Shown piece by piece: positions 42,813-53,520 of a DNA stretch of 53,868 nt. How positions within the stretch are numbered: position 1 is the first letter of the stretch; the number at the start of each line of letters is the position of its first letter. Source of the DNA: Zygnema cylindricum (Eukaryota > Streptophyta > Zygnematophyceae > Zygnematales > Zygnemataceae). The DNA is taken from positions 125,869-179,736 of the forward strand of contig JBBHKE010002208.1 in assembly GCA_037447655.1 (NCBI GenBank). Direction: 5' to 3'. Both the position numbers and the translations under genes were made by a program. The notes beneath the pieces are model-generated. The model saw nothing but the letters and a program-made list of their open reading frames with translations. It did not search any database and was not told the origin of the DNA.

Positions 42813-43604
42813 CGAATTTCAGGTACCCGATAATCGATATATCGTTTCGATATATTGAATTTCAAACCATCGCGATATATTGTCGATATATCGTATCGTC
42901 AATATATCGAAGCTAAAAAAAAAAAAAAAAAAAAAATCCCACAGGTTTTCGAAGTCTCGTGACTTCGGACAAAGTGACTGTAAAATCTTTGCCGGAAAGA
43001 AATACGGTTTTTTCCTGAAAGTCAGCAGAGTGAAGGAGATCTCTGAGGCACATTGACGAGGTACACTTGTTAAGTACACGTATGTCTTACGCAGGTACGA
43101 TTTTCCAGACGAAAAAGGTCGGTTTCCAGATATTCGATGATATTTGAGATTTGGTAGTCAGCTTACGTGGACCACTCATATCAGAACACGTATGAAAAAC
43201 TTTTTGACAAAAGATACGTGATGTACCCGAGGCCTCTGTATTACATAAACTTTGCTGTCCGTACTATTACAGAGACCTCCTCGTGTAACCATACCCCAAA
43301 TAATTAATCATTACAATTTCAGAATTAGTACTTTTTTGTCGGTTACATTTTGCGGCGTCTACATTTAAGTCACGGAACGAAAATCACGGCGTACGTGGCG
43401 TATTACACAATTTGACTTTTTCGCTAAAATAACATATTATATAAAAAAATAAAAAATAAAATTTAAAAAATACTATACATCGCGATATATATCGCGATGA
43501 TTTATGTTGGTCTCGGTACGATATCGAGGATCCTGCTATATCGATATTCAATATATCGAATTTCGAGAATATCGCGATATGAATTTACCCGATACCCAAC
43601 ACTA
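42739..43604. mobile_element. hAT-like non-autonomous transposon 2
   Basis: Ends TAGTGTTGGGTATCG and CGATACCCAACACTA (one base offset), related to hAT-like element 1. Flanks GTTATAGG (42731-42738) and CTTATCGG (43605-43612) agree at six of eight positions. The interior has TA and poly-A runs and CGATATATCG words; no transposase. Confidence 0.72.
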
Positions 43605-43953
43605 CTTATCGGCCTTTCGCCATGCACTAACGACAAGTTTGAGACCGAAAAATAAAATTTCGTCTTTTAGTTGTCAACGGTCAAATGTGAATTGTCGGTG
43701 ATTCAGTTTTTGGAAAGCGTAATTCCCGGTTCCTGCCAATATTAGACACGTGTCAAAACCTTAAAGACTTACACTGTTTTTTCCGTACGCACATGTTTTA
43801 TTGTCCACGAAATAGTGCGAAATCGAGCGCAATTTCTACTTTTTACCCTTCACGACATTTATTTTTTAGTTCGGATTGTCACCCTTGTACCGCCCATTGT
43901 TATTACCCTTAAGGATTTATTAATGTTCCTGCGAAAATATAATTTTGTAGCAC
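43605..43953. other. Region without assigned features
   Basis: AT-rich, no coding potential seen. Confidence 0.5.
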
Positions 43954-44458
43954 TACACCGCGAATCGTAATTAGAGTAAACTACTCTAATTCGGTCGCTC
44001 GAAATTTCGACTCTATCACATGAAATAGAGTAAATGATTCTAATTTTTTCATTATTCTATTTAAGTTAAAGTTTAATTAGAGTCTTTAATTCTAATATAG
44101 GTTCGTTTTAAATAGTGTGGAATACGGACGACCTCCGACCGTGCAAAATTGTACTTTATTAAGTAGAAAAATACAAATAATGATTTAATACAGGCCGTTA
44201 TCATGTAATTGCGTCTTAACAAACCGCGTAGTGCAAACGTCATAGTGACGATAAACTGTACGTTTTGCCAAATTCTGTACGAATACCTTATTTACAGTAG
44301 AAGATGTTAGCGTGCCAAATTAGAGTACTTAAGTAAATTAGAGTAAACTTCATAGTTGAAACAACTCTATCACATAAACTAGCGTTCATTACTCTATTTT
44401 TTTTTTATAGTTTTTGTACTCTAATTTTTTCATTACTCTAATTACGATTCGCAATGTA
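43954..44458. mobile_element. TACACCG-type transposon 5
   Basis: Ends TACACCGCGAATCGTAATTA and TAATTACGATTCGCAATGTA, 505 bp, same subfamily as transposon 4. No ORF. Confidence 0.77.
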
Positions 44459-45858
44459 GTTTAATGCAGTGACACGTGGCATACTATAATCCACATCCTT
44501 GAATGATGTTCTAACCCTATTTTCACTATTTTATTATTTTTGGCCAAAAAAAGTCGCGACGCGTTTAGTGTTAGGGTACCTTTGCATGTGCTAAAGTTAC
44601 AATTATTTTCTGTCGTTTTCCTCCATTACTTAGAAAAAAACGAGAAAATCCGCAGCCGTACCAAAAAATTGAAATTACCACCGTACAAGTTGTGTTACCT
44701 TGAAACTTTATATATATTGTCGTTTGTCATCTAACGCGATGCAATTTATCGTCTAGCGCATTTCAACCCACTTTCGCGTCCTTCCAGCTCATGTTCAAAC
44801 TTTACATAAAACCACCTCATGAGGTGATTTAAAAAAAAGTTCCATGAGGTGATCAAACAAGCAGATGGTGTCGCACGTGTCGAAAGTTTTTTACAATTTT
44901 TGTGCGTGAAGTAAAAAAAAAAAAACCCACTACACGTTTCCACCCTGTGTGTATTGTTTTCCGTGCGTTGATTTCCGTCCGAGGGCCGTGGAGGGGTCTT
45001 GACCAACGGACGCCATTTCGCAAAAGCGAAGTCCGTGAAAGCGCCTCTCTCACTCTACCTTTCCCACTACCGCGTCTATCTCACACTTCTTGCAATGAAA
45101 AACGTCAATAATGGTATCAAATGAAAGATCTCTAAAAACGATTTATCTTGACTATCTTTAGGCGTATTTTGATGGCAAGTAGAGTGAGAAAAGACAAAAA
45201 AAAAAAATCGGGAAACCATGGCGAAAATTTTAGAATTTGTGACGTCGACGTTGTCATAATTTGAGCGTGATGTCAAAATGTCAAACCCTAAACATCTACA
45301 ATGTCACTAGTAGCTAGAGGTTTACAACCGTCGCTATTTTGTAAACATCATCAATTGTCGCGAGTTTTGTAGTCGTCTACAACCGTCACAAATTACACCC
45401 TCGTCTACATCCGTCACAATCTAAAGTAGCGATTTCATTTTTTTACATACGAATGCTCAAAAAGTAGAACGGAGAATCTTCGCTAAAAACAAAGTTAGAA
45501 GTCTAAAGTTTTGGTTACATGCGAAAATAACTTTACTAACTCTAATAGTTCCGATCGTAACAAACTAGAGTCACATCAAAACCGACAATTGCGTACCACA
45601 AAAAAGACAGCGGTCAAAAAAGATTTTTGTTTTGTACAGCGTGGACAATCGCATCTTTTGAAAACTGCGAAAAACGATAGAAGACAAAAAATCAGAATGG
45701 GAATGAGCAATCGACGTCTTTTAAAACCTTTGGACATTAAATAGGTGATATTTTAAGGAATAAAATAAATAAAAAGTACATCACGTGTATTGACAAAAAG
45801 ATTCGTCAAAGTTCGTCACATAAATGAGTTTTAGTAAAGTACTTCCGCCATATTGTGG
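44459..45858. other. Gene-poor region
   Basis: Several frames of 60-86 codons overlap on both strands without domain motifs. The pyrimidine-rich stretch 45040-45090 followed by an ATG at 45096 looks leader-like, but the frame is not extended. Short repeats of GTCTACA(A/T)CCGTCACAA occur at 45370-45420. Confidence 0.45.
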
Positions 45859-46330
45859 TACACCGTAAATCGCTATTAGTGTAAAGAAATTATTAGTGTA
45901 ATGAAAAAAAGTAGTGTTATTAATGCTATTTTAGTTGAAACAACCTACCCTAACAAAATATAACGCTAATTGAAATATATCACATTAATTTGAATACACA
46001 ATTCCATAAGTGTAATCGCTATAATCCGCGTTCACATAGTCAACGTTTAAACATGTGAGAACATGATCGCGCAATTTTTTCTATACTAATCAAATTTCTC
46101 GAATCAAATCTCAGTGCGCTTTTAGTGTCGACGACACTCTCTTCTAAAAATAATATATTGTAATAGTGTTGAAATACTTTTCGAACAGTACGATAAGCAA
46201 GATAAAGTACAATACAGTACATACCGTAAATCGCTATTATTATAGATAAATTATTGGTGTAGGGAAAACAAAGTGTTACTGACGGTGTTTTGAGTTTGAA
46301 GGCCGAAAACCAGCAAAACATTAACACTTT
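45859..46330. mobile_element. Two direct copies of a TACACCG-type transposon end
   Basis: TACACCGTAAATCGCTATTA at 45859 and TACATACCGTAAATCGCTAT at 46219 start similar stretches 360 bases apart. No inverted partner was found, so these are fragments. Confidence 0.5.
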
Positions 46331-46487
46331 ATTTTAATTTAGCCGCTATAGTTTGTGTTCACATATTGACGTTTGAACATGAGTGAAAGGTTCATAACGT
46401 TAAAACAAGTAAATTTTAAATTCTCATGTTCTCTTTTTTTGTTTAACCCATTTGTACCTTGATATTTTTTTCCATCGCAAGTTTTTT

Positions 46488-46580
46488 CCTCTTAAGTTTA
46501 GCGGCAGCGGAAGACATGGAGGTGCATCAAATGGATAAAAGAATTGCTTTCCTCCACGGAGAGTTATAAGAGGAGATATT
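46488..46580 (+). pseudogene. Isolated Copia RT scrap
   Basis: About 90 bases encode SLAAAEDMEVHQMD, then KRIAFLHGEL, a stop, EEI, matching SLAAAEDMEVHQMDIKTAFL of A1 (13090-13150). Nothing else of a Copia element surrounds it. Confidence 0.85.
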
Positions 46581-46984
46581 GTTGAAGTACAATTTTTGTT
46601 GTGTAATTAGCGAACCGTATTTTTCAAATGTATGTTTGTGCGTACGCTATTTTCAATATGGTAGTGTCGTTTCACGTCCCTTTACGTCGGTTCATTTAAC
46701 TTTGTTGTCACTATCCAAACAAACTTTGTAGTCATTGTAACTATTTTGTCTCTTAGCTTAATGGAACATTATTTTCGTTGATTACGTTCGTCGCACCTTT
46801 TCTAGCGTACGTTAAAGTGTACCTTCAAAATATTCATTGTAGATTTGTGATTCTTTAATTAAGATTCCATGCATGATTTTTTTTTTTGTTCTTAGCTTTG
46901 TCGTCCACTGACTTTGTCATTGGCCGTCATTAATTATACCTTTTTGTCTTTCGCGACTAAGATTCTTTTGTGGACGTCCTGTAC
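46581..46984. other. Region without assigned features
   Basis: T-rich, no coding potential supported. Confidence 0.5.
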
Positions 46985-48865
46985 CTAGTCCACTCCAAAG
47001 CTAGAGTTAGGTTTTGTACTTTGGTTATTCATTTCTATACATTCAAATTCACCGATTATAATGAGAAGCCATTCTCTCCCCTCTGCTTCTCCTTTTGTAT
47101 TATTTTTGTCTCTTTTGGCTTCTATCTTTGCTTCCATATTCTCTTTTGCCATGATTATACTCTCTTTCATCTTTGACGTCTTTTTTATCTTTTTCCGATT
47201 TATGTCTCTTTCGCCCACCATGCCCTTACCTTCTACAAGTTATGGGCCACACCATGTTTGTTATCTTTGCAATTTTCTCTTCTCTTATCTTTTCTTTTTT
47301 GTTATTTCTTTTTTTGGCAAAATATTTATTTTGGAAGCAAATTATTTTCGATACATTTGTTTATATATTACATTTTCGGTCGTCCCACTTTTCCATTTTT
47401 TTTCCATTTTGGCCTTTGAATGCCATCTTTTGGAATTTTCGGTTTTTTTTTTAGTAAGGTCATTTCTCCTTTTTACCTTTTTTTGGACTCCTTCCCCATT
47501 TTATTATTTTCAGTTTTTGAGGGTCCTTGGCTTGTTGGAATACCCGAAGTTCATTCTCCAAAAATCTATCCACAATCTCTATTTGACCTCTATTCACCAT
47601 TCCGATTTTATCTATCTTTAATTTCGACATTTTGGAGTCCTCTTTGGAGTGTTTGAGTACCCAAAGTTTCGTCTTTGAAGATCCCTCAACAATCAATTTC
47701 AAACTCTATTCGCCATGTTACTTTTTTGGAGATCTTTTCTGTTTTATTTGATCATCGGAATGACTTTTCATTTTCCCTTCCAAATTTCCCCAATATTCCA
47801 TTTTCCCACTCCATCAACCACCTTATTTTAATGACTTATTTTATCTCTCCCTAATTTCAGCATTTTAGAGGCCTCCTCCGAGTGTTTTCTAGAAGTACTA
47901 GAAGTTTTATCTTCGAAGATCCCCTCAACATTCCACTTTGACCTCTATAGACCAACCTCCTTTTTTTGTTTTTTTTTGGAAAATTGTAGTTTATTGGAGC
48001 ATCGGAAAGAATTTTTTCATCTTCCTTTCTAAATTTCCTCAGTATTACATTTTCTACTTCCACCAACCACTATTGCTTTGTACCTTTTGGTACTTTTCAT
48101 TTCCCCCATTTGTTCTCCTTCCATAAAACATTTTTTTCTTCATTTGTTCATATTTATACTTTTCACCATTTTTTCTTCTTCTTTTCATCTTGCTTTTATT
48201 GGCCAAATTTTCTTTTCACTATTTTATTTTTTGTCACCCTTCCTCTACCATCATCCATTATGCGAGAGTCTCTTCAATTCTTTCATACTCTCACATGTTT
48301 ACAAAGATGGACAAGTTAACAGTTTCCCACAATTTCTCTTTTCTTCTCCTTTGTTTTTTACTCCACCTCATTCTTTTTATTTTTTTATGGCAACATTTTT
48401 TTTTTTTTTGAAGTCAACAATTTGGAGAGATTTTGTATGAAAATTCCAAATTCGGTCATCCCACTTTTCATTTTTTGGCTCTATAACGACCATTTTTTTA
48501 GGATTTAAGATTTTTTAAGATAGATTAATTTTTTCCTTTCTACCTTTTCCGGATTCTATCCTAATTTTACGACTTTCAATTTCGGTTTGTTGGAATACCT
48601 GATAGTTATTATTGAAATATCTTTCCACATTCACATTTTTCCCACTAAGAGATCTTCATTTTTCATCTATCTTTATAATTTCGGCATTTTTGAAGGCTTT
48701 CATGTAGTGCTTGATTATTGGAAGTATAATCTTCCAAGATCCCCTCGCCATTACATTTTTACGTCTATCCGCCACTTTCCCGTTGTGGAAACATGTTCGG
48801 TTTATGGGAGCATCTGCAAGAAATAACATATTATTTCCCTTCTAAATTTTACAAAAACTTTCTCT
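46985..48865. repeat. T-rich region with degenerate repeats
   Basis: Strong T/C bias on the plus strand. Recurrent blocks: GTGTTTGAGTACCCAAAGTT, CTTCGAAGATCCCCTCAACA, TTTGACCTCTATTCACCA and CCTTCCAAATTTCC, seen around 47516-47720, 47868-47960, 48000-48060 and 48570-48860. Long Phe/Ser frames here are compositional artefacts. Confidence 0.65.
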
Positions 48866-48872
48866 ACCTTTG

Positions 48873-49341
48873 TGTAACAAGGTTACAAGGACTTAGGTGG
48901 TTGAGAGTAGAAGAGAGCGGCTGCTAAGACTACGGTGTTTGACAACCCAACTGATATGTCAGAGCAGCCCAGCTGCGATGTCAGCTTAGCGCAGCATCGC
49001 AGCATAGCAACGCAACAAAATGTGGTAGAAGTAGCACTTCTACAACCTAGTGTGGTTAGAACACGTCACACCGAGGACTGACACGTGTACATAGCGGTAC
49101 AGTTGTAGTGCTGAGCAGTTTAGTGGCTAGCTAGTATAAATAAATGTAGACGTGAAGAAAAGGGGACTTTTTAGAGTGAGTGTACTCTGAGCAAAATCTT
49201 GTATTCTTTTCTCCCGAATTAATATACTCTTGAGCTCTTCCTTGCGGATGTCGTGTGCTTTAAATGTTGCTACGAGTGGTTCTTTTAAGCTTTCCGCTGT
49301 GCATTGTGTTGTTGATTTACTATTGGTTTACTCTTTTTACA
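48873..49341 (+). mobile_element. Ty3/gypsy 5' LTR (type F)
   Basis: Starts TGTAACAAGGTTACAAGG and ends CTCTTTTTACA, 469 bp. Related to the type E LTRs at the start and in the GCAGC/GCAAC words at 48975-49015. Confidence 0.88.
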
Positions 49342-49355
49342 TAGGTATCGGAGCC
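49342..49355 (+). promoter_or_regulatory. Primer-binding site, tRNA-Met 3' end type
   Basis: TAGGTATCGGAGCC follows the LTR CA and resembles the classical plant site TGGTATCAGAGCC with two changes. This is the full-tRNA 3'-end mode, unlike the Copia elements here. Confidence 0.75.
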
Positions 49356-49375
49356 ATTCCTCGTGACTCGACAGT

Positions 49376-50690
49376 ATGGAAGGTCACGGTGTCTCCACAG
49401 CTCATATGTTGGAGCGAGTCCTACGGGAATTGGAGAACGTCAGATTACAGAACGCTCATTTGAGTGACACCGTCGCAACTTTGGAAACTCGTCTTGGTGA
49501 TCGAGAACACGGAAGCATAGAGAGAGATTTAAAGAGACCAAAGTTGAGAGAGATTTAAAGAGACCAAAGTTGAGATTGCCTGATGAGTTTGACACTGCCA
49601 CGCACAAGAATCTCGATGCGTGGTTGTTTTCTATAGCGAACTATCTAGAGAATTTTCCCAGCCTGTCTGATCGCCATAAGATTTATTATGCGGGAGGTTT
49701 AATGAAGGGGGCACCTGGAGCCTGGTGGAGGGCAATGGTGGAAGACGGCAAGGTACCCGCTGATTGGACCCTGTTTGTTCGTTCTCTTCGTGACTAGTGG
49801 CAACTCGTGAACACCGTCAAGGCTGCAAGGGATACGATTTCGGTGTTGAGACAACGTAGCTCTGTATTAGAGTACAAGCAACGATTCCTGGAGTGCAAGG
49901 TTCAGATTCTAATGATATCGGAGGATGAAGCTGTTGACCGATATGTTAAAGGGCTCAAGGCTTCAATCTGACGGGATGTGGAATAGTGGCTCGCACGGAA
50001 AAAAAACAACTCCTAGCCTATCTGCGATTGTCGAATTTGCGGAACGGACCGATTGAATTGACTTCACTCTTCGTAGGTCATATCATTTTGGATCGAGTAG
50101 TAGCGGAGAGGGCCGAAAGGATGATGGTCCGACCCCTATGGAGCTGGGAGCAATCAAAATAGGACGGGGCCTCGGTCAACGTCATTAAAAGAAAGAAGAA
50201 GACCACTAAGAAAAAGACTAATGACTTGTCCCCCTAGGATCTCCAAAGGAGGAGGCAAATCGGATTATGCTTCTAGTGTGGTTCCTCGGACCATATGGCT
50301 AGAGAATGCTAAAGGAGAAAAAGCCCCAAAAAAGGCAAACTTAATGTCATGAGGTTAGTTGGAAAAGATGGAGACGCTTTAGTTTTTCAAAGAAAAATTG
50401 GGGGTAGTGAAATCAACTTAATAGTTGACTTTGGAGTGTTTGGAAATTTCATCGACGAGAAGATGGTGAAGAAGTTGAAACTGCCTCTCATAGTTGTTCT
50501 AGATCAACAATCGGTACAGTTGGATGATGGCACCTCTATTGGGATCACCCATCGCACACCTCGACTGTGGGTTACTTTAGGGAGCTTTCATTGGTATGAG
50601 ACGCTCCACGTATTACCGCTCGGGGTTCATGAGGTAATTATTGGTTTTTGAAAGCTTAAGTCTCAGGAAATTTATAGGACGGCGGGAAAA
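49376..50690 (+). pseudogene. Ty3/gypsy gag and protease (type F)
   Basis: ATG at 49376 opens MEGHGVSTAHMLERVLRELE, a coiled-coil-like start. A 26-bp tandem duplication (about 49522-49573) shifts the frame inside KRPKLR. The next frame has LPDEFDTATHKNLDAWLFSI and GAPGAWWRAMVEDGKVPADW, the Retrotrans_gag pattern, then stops at 49795-49797. Broken frames continue with VLEYKQRFLECKVQI and a zinc knuckle remnant near 50270-50315 (CGSSDHMAREC, first Cys pair damaged). The protease frame (50349-50651) has LIVDFGVFGNFIDEKMVKKL, where the active-site DS/TG has become DFG. Inactive. Confidence 0.88.
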
Positions 50691-50699
50691 TAGATCTAT

Positions 50700-50989
50700 A
50701 GTGACACACGTCGTCACTTGAAGCACAATGAAATTTTTAATGGTACCGACACAAGTATTCCAACAGCGCAGCTGAGACACAAATGGAACAAGCGCAGCTT
50801 CGGTTATTTTTTATATGGTCCGTACTGACCAATGCAGTTGCTACGCAACAAGACAAACACAGCTGCGGCTATTTTTGGTATGGGACAACGCAGCTGCGGC
50901 GAAGCAGCGGATATTTGAATATGATCTGGAACAAGACTGCGTTGCTACGGTTGAACAGAATCGAGTCAACGGACGAGATTCACATATGA
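50700..50989. repeat. GCAGCTGCGG-rich segment
   Basis: Repeats of GCGCAGCTTCGGTTATTTTT and CAGCTGCGGCTATTTTTGGT, plus single GCAGCTGCGGC words. Similar words occur in the Ty3 LTRs and around 26170-26330. Confidence 0.55.
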
Positions 50990-51372
50990 CTTACTGACAG
51001 GTGTCTTTACAATAACTGAGTGCACATATCCGGACAAACGCAACTAGCCGGCGGCGAGTATTTGTACAATCACTCAGTACAAATTCTCAATAATATGATT
51101 GTACAGTGGTAAATTAGTTTTAGCGTGATTAGAAGATATTAGATCTCAGTGGTAGTTTTGTGTTTTGGACATATCTCTTAGGAACACCTGTATCGGCGGT
51201 GCACCATTATGTAATAGGAAAACTAAAAGTAGATACTCACTAAGAGTATAAGAGTTAGGACTTAGAATGTTTTTTGTATCCAGACTTCCAAGTAGTAAAC
51301 TGCAAACAGTTTTTAGGAAACTTCTCAGTATTATATATTGAGTGTTGTCGGGTCAATTGAGCTGAAACTTTG
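50990..51372 (+). mobile_element. Type C LTR/leader, left-hand part
   Basis: Aligns with 3600-3960 (TTTTTRGGAAACTTCT, GTATCCAG). It is cut by the type E LTR at 51373; the last five bases CTTTG recur at 28424, where the leader continues. Confidence 0.7.
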
Positions 51373-51870
51373 TGTAACAGGGTTACAAAAATGGGTACTT
51401 AGTAGTTAGCAACTAGGCTGCTATGGTTGCGATGTCAGAGCAGCGCAGCTGCGATTCCAGACAAGCGCAACATAGCAGTATAGCAACTTAGCAGCACAAC
51501 TACTTAGTGGCGTAGCAGCATAGCAGCGCAGCACTGCAACGTAACTTAGCAGTATAGCAACGCCGCGGAATGTAGATAGAACGGTTTTGTTCTAGAAGAT
51601 ATTTCGGGGATTTGGCGCGGTTGACCGTGAAGGTCCACGTGTACAGTTGTACAGTACTAGGTTGACTAGCAGCTAGCTAGTTTAAATAGTCAGGTAGGCT
51701 TAGTGGACAGGACACTCTTCGAGTAGACCTACGCGGCATGCGCAACCTTATACTCTCTTCCAAGTAATAAAGCGTAACTTTGTCTGTCAGTGTTGTTTAC
51801 TCCTACTCTTGGTACGGGAAGATCCTTGGTGTTTTCCGCTCTTCATTGAGGCGTGCTCTGGTGTGCTATT
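51373..51870 (+). mobile_element. Ty3/gypsy LTR (type E), 3'-truncated
   Basis: Starts TGTAACAGGGTTACAAAAAT; clearly the same family as 27971-28423, with two extra blocks. It ends at GGTGTGCTATT, about ten bases before the expected CCTTTTACA, where an antisense Copia LTR begins. Confidence 0.9.
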
Positions 51871-52924
51871 TGAAACTCTGAGACCTCCATAAGTCCTCAG
51901 AGTGGACAACTTCCAAGAAGCCTCTAGGATAGCCCTGACCCCTTTGTGTTTTAGCAAAAACAACTGCCACCCTGGCAGACAATAACTCTGACCAACTTCA
52001 TCATTGTGAAGGTAAGACTCCCTTGAGTCGATAGCAAAAAGAATCTCTGAATTTTGTCCCCTGAGCAGTAAGGTATGGAGGGTCAAAGTTGTCCTTTTGT
52101 ACAGAAGCTCTTTGGGAGAGAGGGTCTTATCTCCTAATTTTTCTAAGTCCTATCTCTCTCACTAACTCTATCTACTGATGTACGGGGCCTGTCAAATTAC
52201 AGTTCCGTACACAAAAGTACAGCTGCCGGTGTACTTTCTGTACGGACACTGTACGACATGGCCTGAATGTCGACACATGGTATGTCCAGATTCGCTCCCT
52301 TAATCCTGGGAGATGCCGTGATCCAATGTCATTCCGCCACCTGTCATCCGATGTGGCGATGACCACAAACTGCGTAATCCTTTTCTGGATCTTGGCGTTA
52401 ATTCCGGCCGACCGATTAAATTCACATTTAATTGTAGCCGTAATAAATACATGCGCGATATTCGTTTCATTAAAGAAATACATGCGCGGTATTGGTTTCT
52501 TATCTGTACCGTAATCCGTGCTTTTTATATTATTGGACTTATGTATCCCGTAAACAGTTACAGTTAAATGAATTATACTATCTAACAATGTTTAATTAAT
52601 TATCAAACCATATAGTACGTAACACTAGTTCTAGACTTAACGGCTAACGCAACCAACTACCGGCTGTCTGCTGGCCGGTTGGTACCAGGATCAAATCTTG
52701 TGGCTAGCACATACCTTTTAGTAAATAAACCCCTAACTAATATATATTTCCCGTAAACCTCTGGATAGCCTAGGTAGCCATGGCTCTAACTCCATCTCCA
52801 ATTTCTCAGTGACTGCGACAAGTTTGAGAGTTGGAGAGAGAAGTTAGAGGTAGACTGCCTCGGCTTCTTTCTATTTTTCTATTTAGACCTAGAAAATACT
52901 TAAAATGGACCATTAATTTCTACA
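51871..52924 (-). mobile_element. Copia family A LTR, antisense (3' LTR of A3)
   Basis: Plus-strand TGAAACTCTGAGACC to TTAATTTCTACA, 1054 bp, matching 794-1837 in reverse. The polypurine tract (CTCCCCTTATTTTC) follows at 52925. Terminal hairpin with start codon present. Confidence 0.93.
52634..52719 (+). other. tRNA-like Pol III-type module in A3 LTR
   Basis: GACTTAACGGCTAACGCAAC (A-box-like), TACCGGC...GCCGGTTGGTA (anticodon-like arm), CAGGATCAAATCTTGTGG (B-box-like) and TTTT at 52716-52719. Confidence 0.57.
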
Positions 52925-52937
52925 CTCCCCTTATTTT

Positions 52938-53205
52938 CTAGTCAAACTCTAATTTCAGACCACACTTCTCCCTGCAGAAAATTAGCTTAAAGGAAGGCAC
53001 AGGTTTAGTTATCATATCTGCTACCATCTCACTATCTGGTCGATACTCTAAACTGATTATTTTGTTTTCTACTTTCTCTCTACCAAAGCTGAATCTGATA
53101 TCCATGTGTTTGGCTTTAAAATGATGTTTATGATTGGCAGAAATAGCAATTGGTGCCTGATTATCACAAAAAATTTTCTACACACCACTCTTAAGGTGAC
53201 CAAGC
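52938..53205 (-). pseudogene. Copia RNase H C-terminus of A3
   Basis: Minus-strand reading shows ELGHLKSGV, FCDNQAPIAIS, HHFKAKHMDI and KPVPSFKLIFCREKCGLK, ending in TAG (52940-52938). Truncated upstream at 53205 by a CT microsatellite. One stop at VCRK-like sequence near 53180. Confidence 0.9.
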
Positions 53206-53262
53206 TCCCCCTCCCCCTCCCCCTCTCTCCCTCCCTCTCTCTCTCTCTCTCTCTCTTCCTCT
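53206..53262. repeat. CT-rich microsatellite
   Basis: CCCCCT followed by (CT)n; it forms the junction between Copia A3 and the host exon. Confidence 0.95.
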
Positions 53263-53421
53263 ATTTCCCTATAAAACAAGGTTCCTAAAGCATATCGTAA
53301 CAAACCTTCGAATTCTTTGGGTGTGATGTAAAAGAAGGGAAAAGCCGCGGGCATGAACTCTGTTGCCTGATTTGGCAAAGGCTTCACAAATTTATGGTCA
53401 GGCTCGGCCATAAGAACGTAC
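53263..53421 (-). pseudogene. Exon of a hydroxyproline O-arabinosyltransferase-like protein
   Basis: After a splice acceptor TTTTTCCTTGCAG the minus strand encodes YVLMAEPDHKFVKPLPNQA and PAAFPFFYITPKEFEGLLR. By recall of the family this is the conserved block of plant HPAT enzymes (MAEPDH, KPLPN, AAFPFFYI), which add arabinose to hydroxyproline in secreted peptides and extensins in the Golgi. EPDH carries the DxH-like metal site. Only this exon is present: left of it are a CT repeat and Copia sequence, right of it a Ty3 RT fragment. The last residues (YALGTLFYREIEEE) leave the family pattern, so the true donor is probably near LLR or was lost. Called a fragment; a functional gene interrupted by insertions cannot be excluded. 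Confidence 0.7.
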
Positions 53422-53520
53422 CTGCAAGGAAAAAGACAAGACCGTACTTTCGCATTTTCAGGTTCGGCCATAAGAACGTACCTGCAAGGAAAAAGACAAG
53501 ACCGTACTTTCGCATTTTCA
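53401..53520. repeat. 60-bp tandem duplication over a splice acceptor
   Basis: 53401-53460 and 53461-53520 differ only at the fourth base or so (GGCTCGG versus GGTTCGG). Each copy contains the pyrimidine tract, acceptor AG and first codons of the exon. Confidence 0.95.

Noticed and set aside
44902-45111. Leader-like pyrimidine stretch with ATG at 45096
   Set aside because: The frame from that ATG is very short and has no supporting splice sites or homology that I can see.
47061-47621. 186-codon Phe/Ser-rich frame resembling a membrane protein
   Set aside because: Composition follows the T-rich repeats; no start context, family motif or conserved neighbour.
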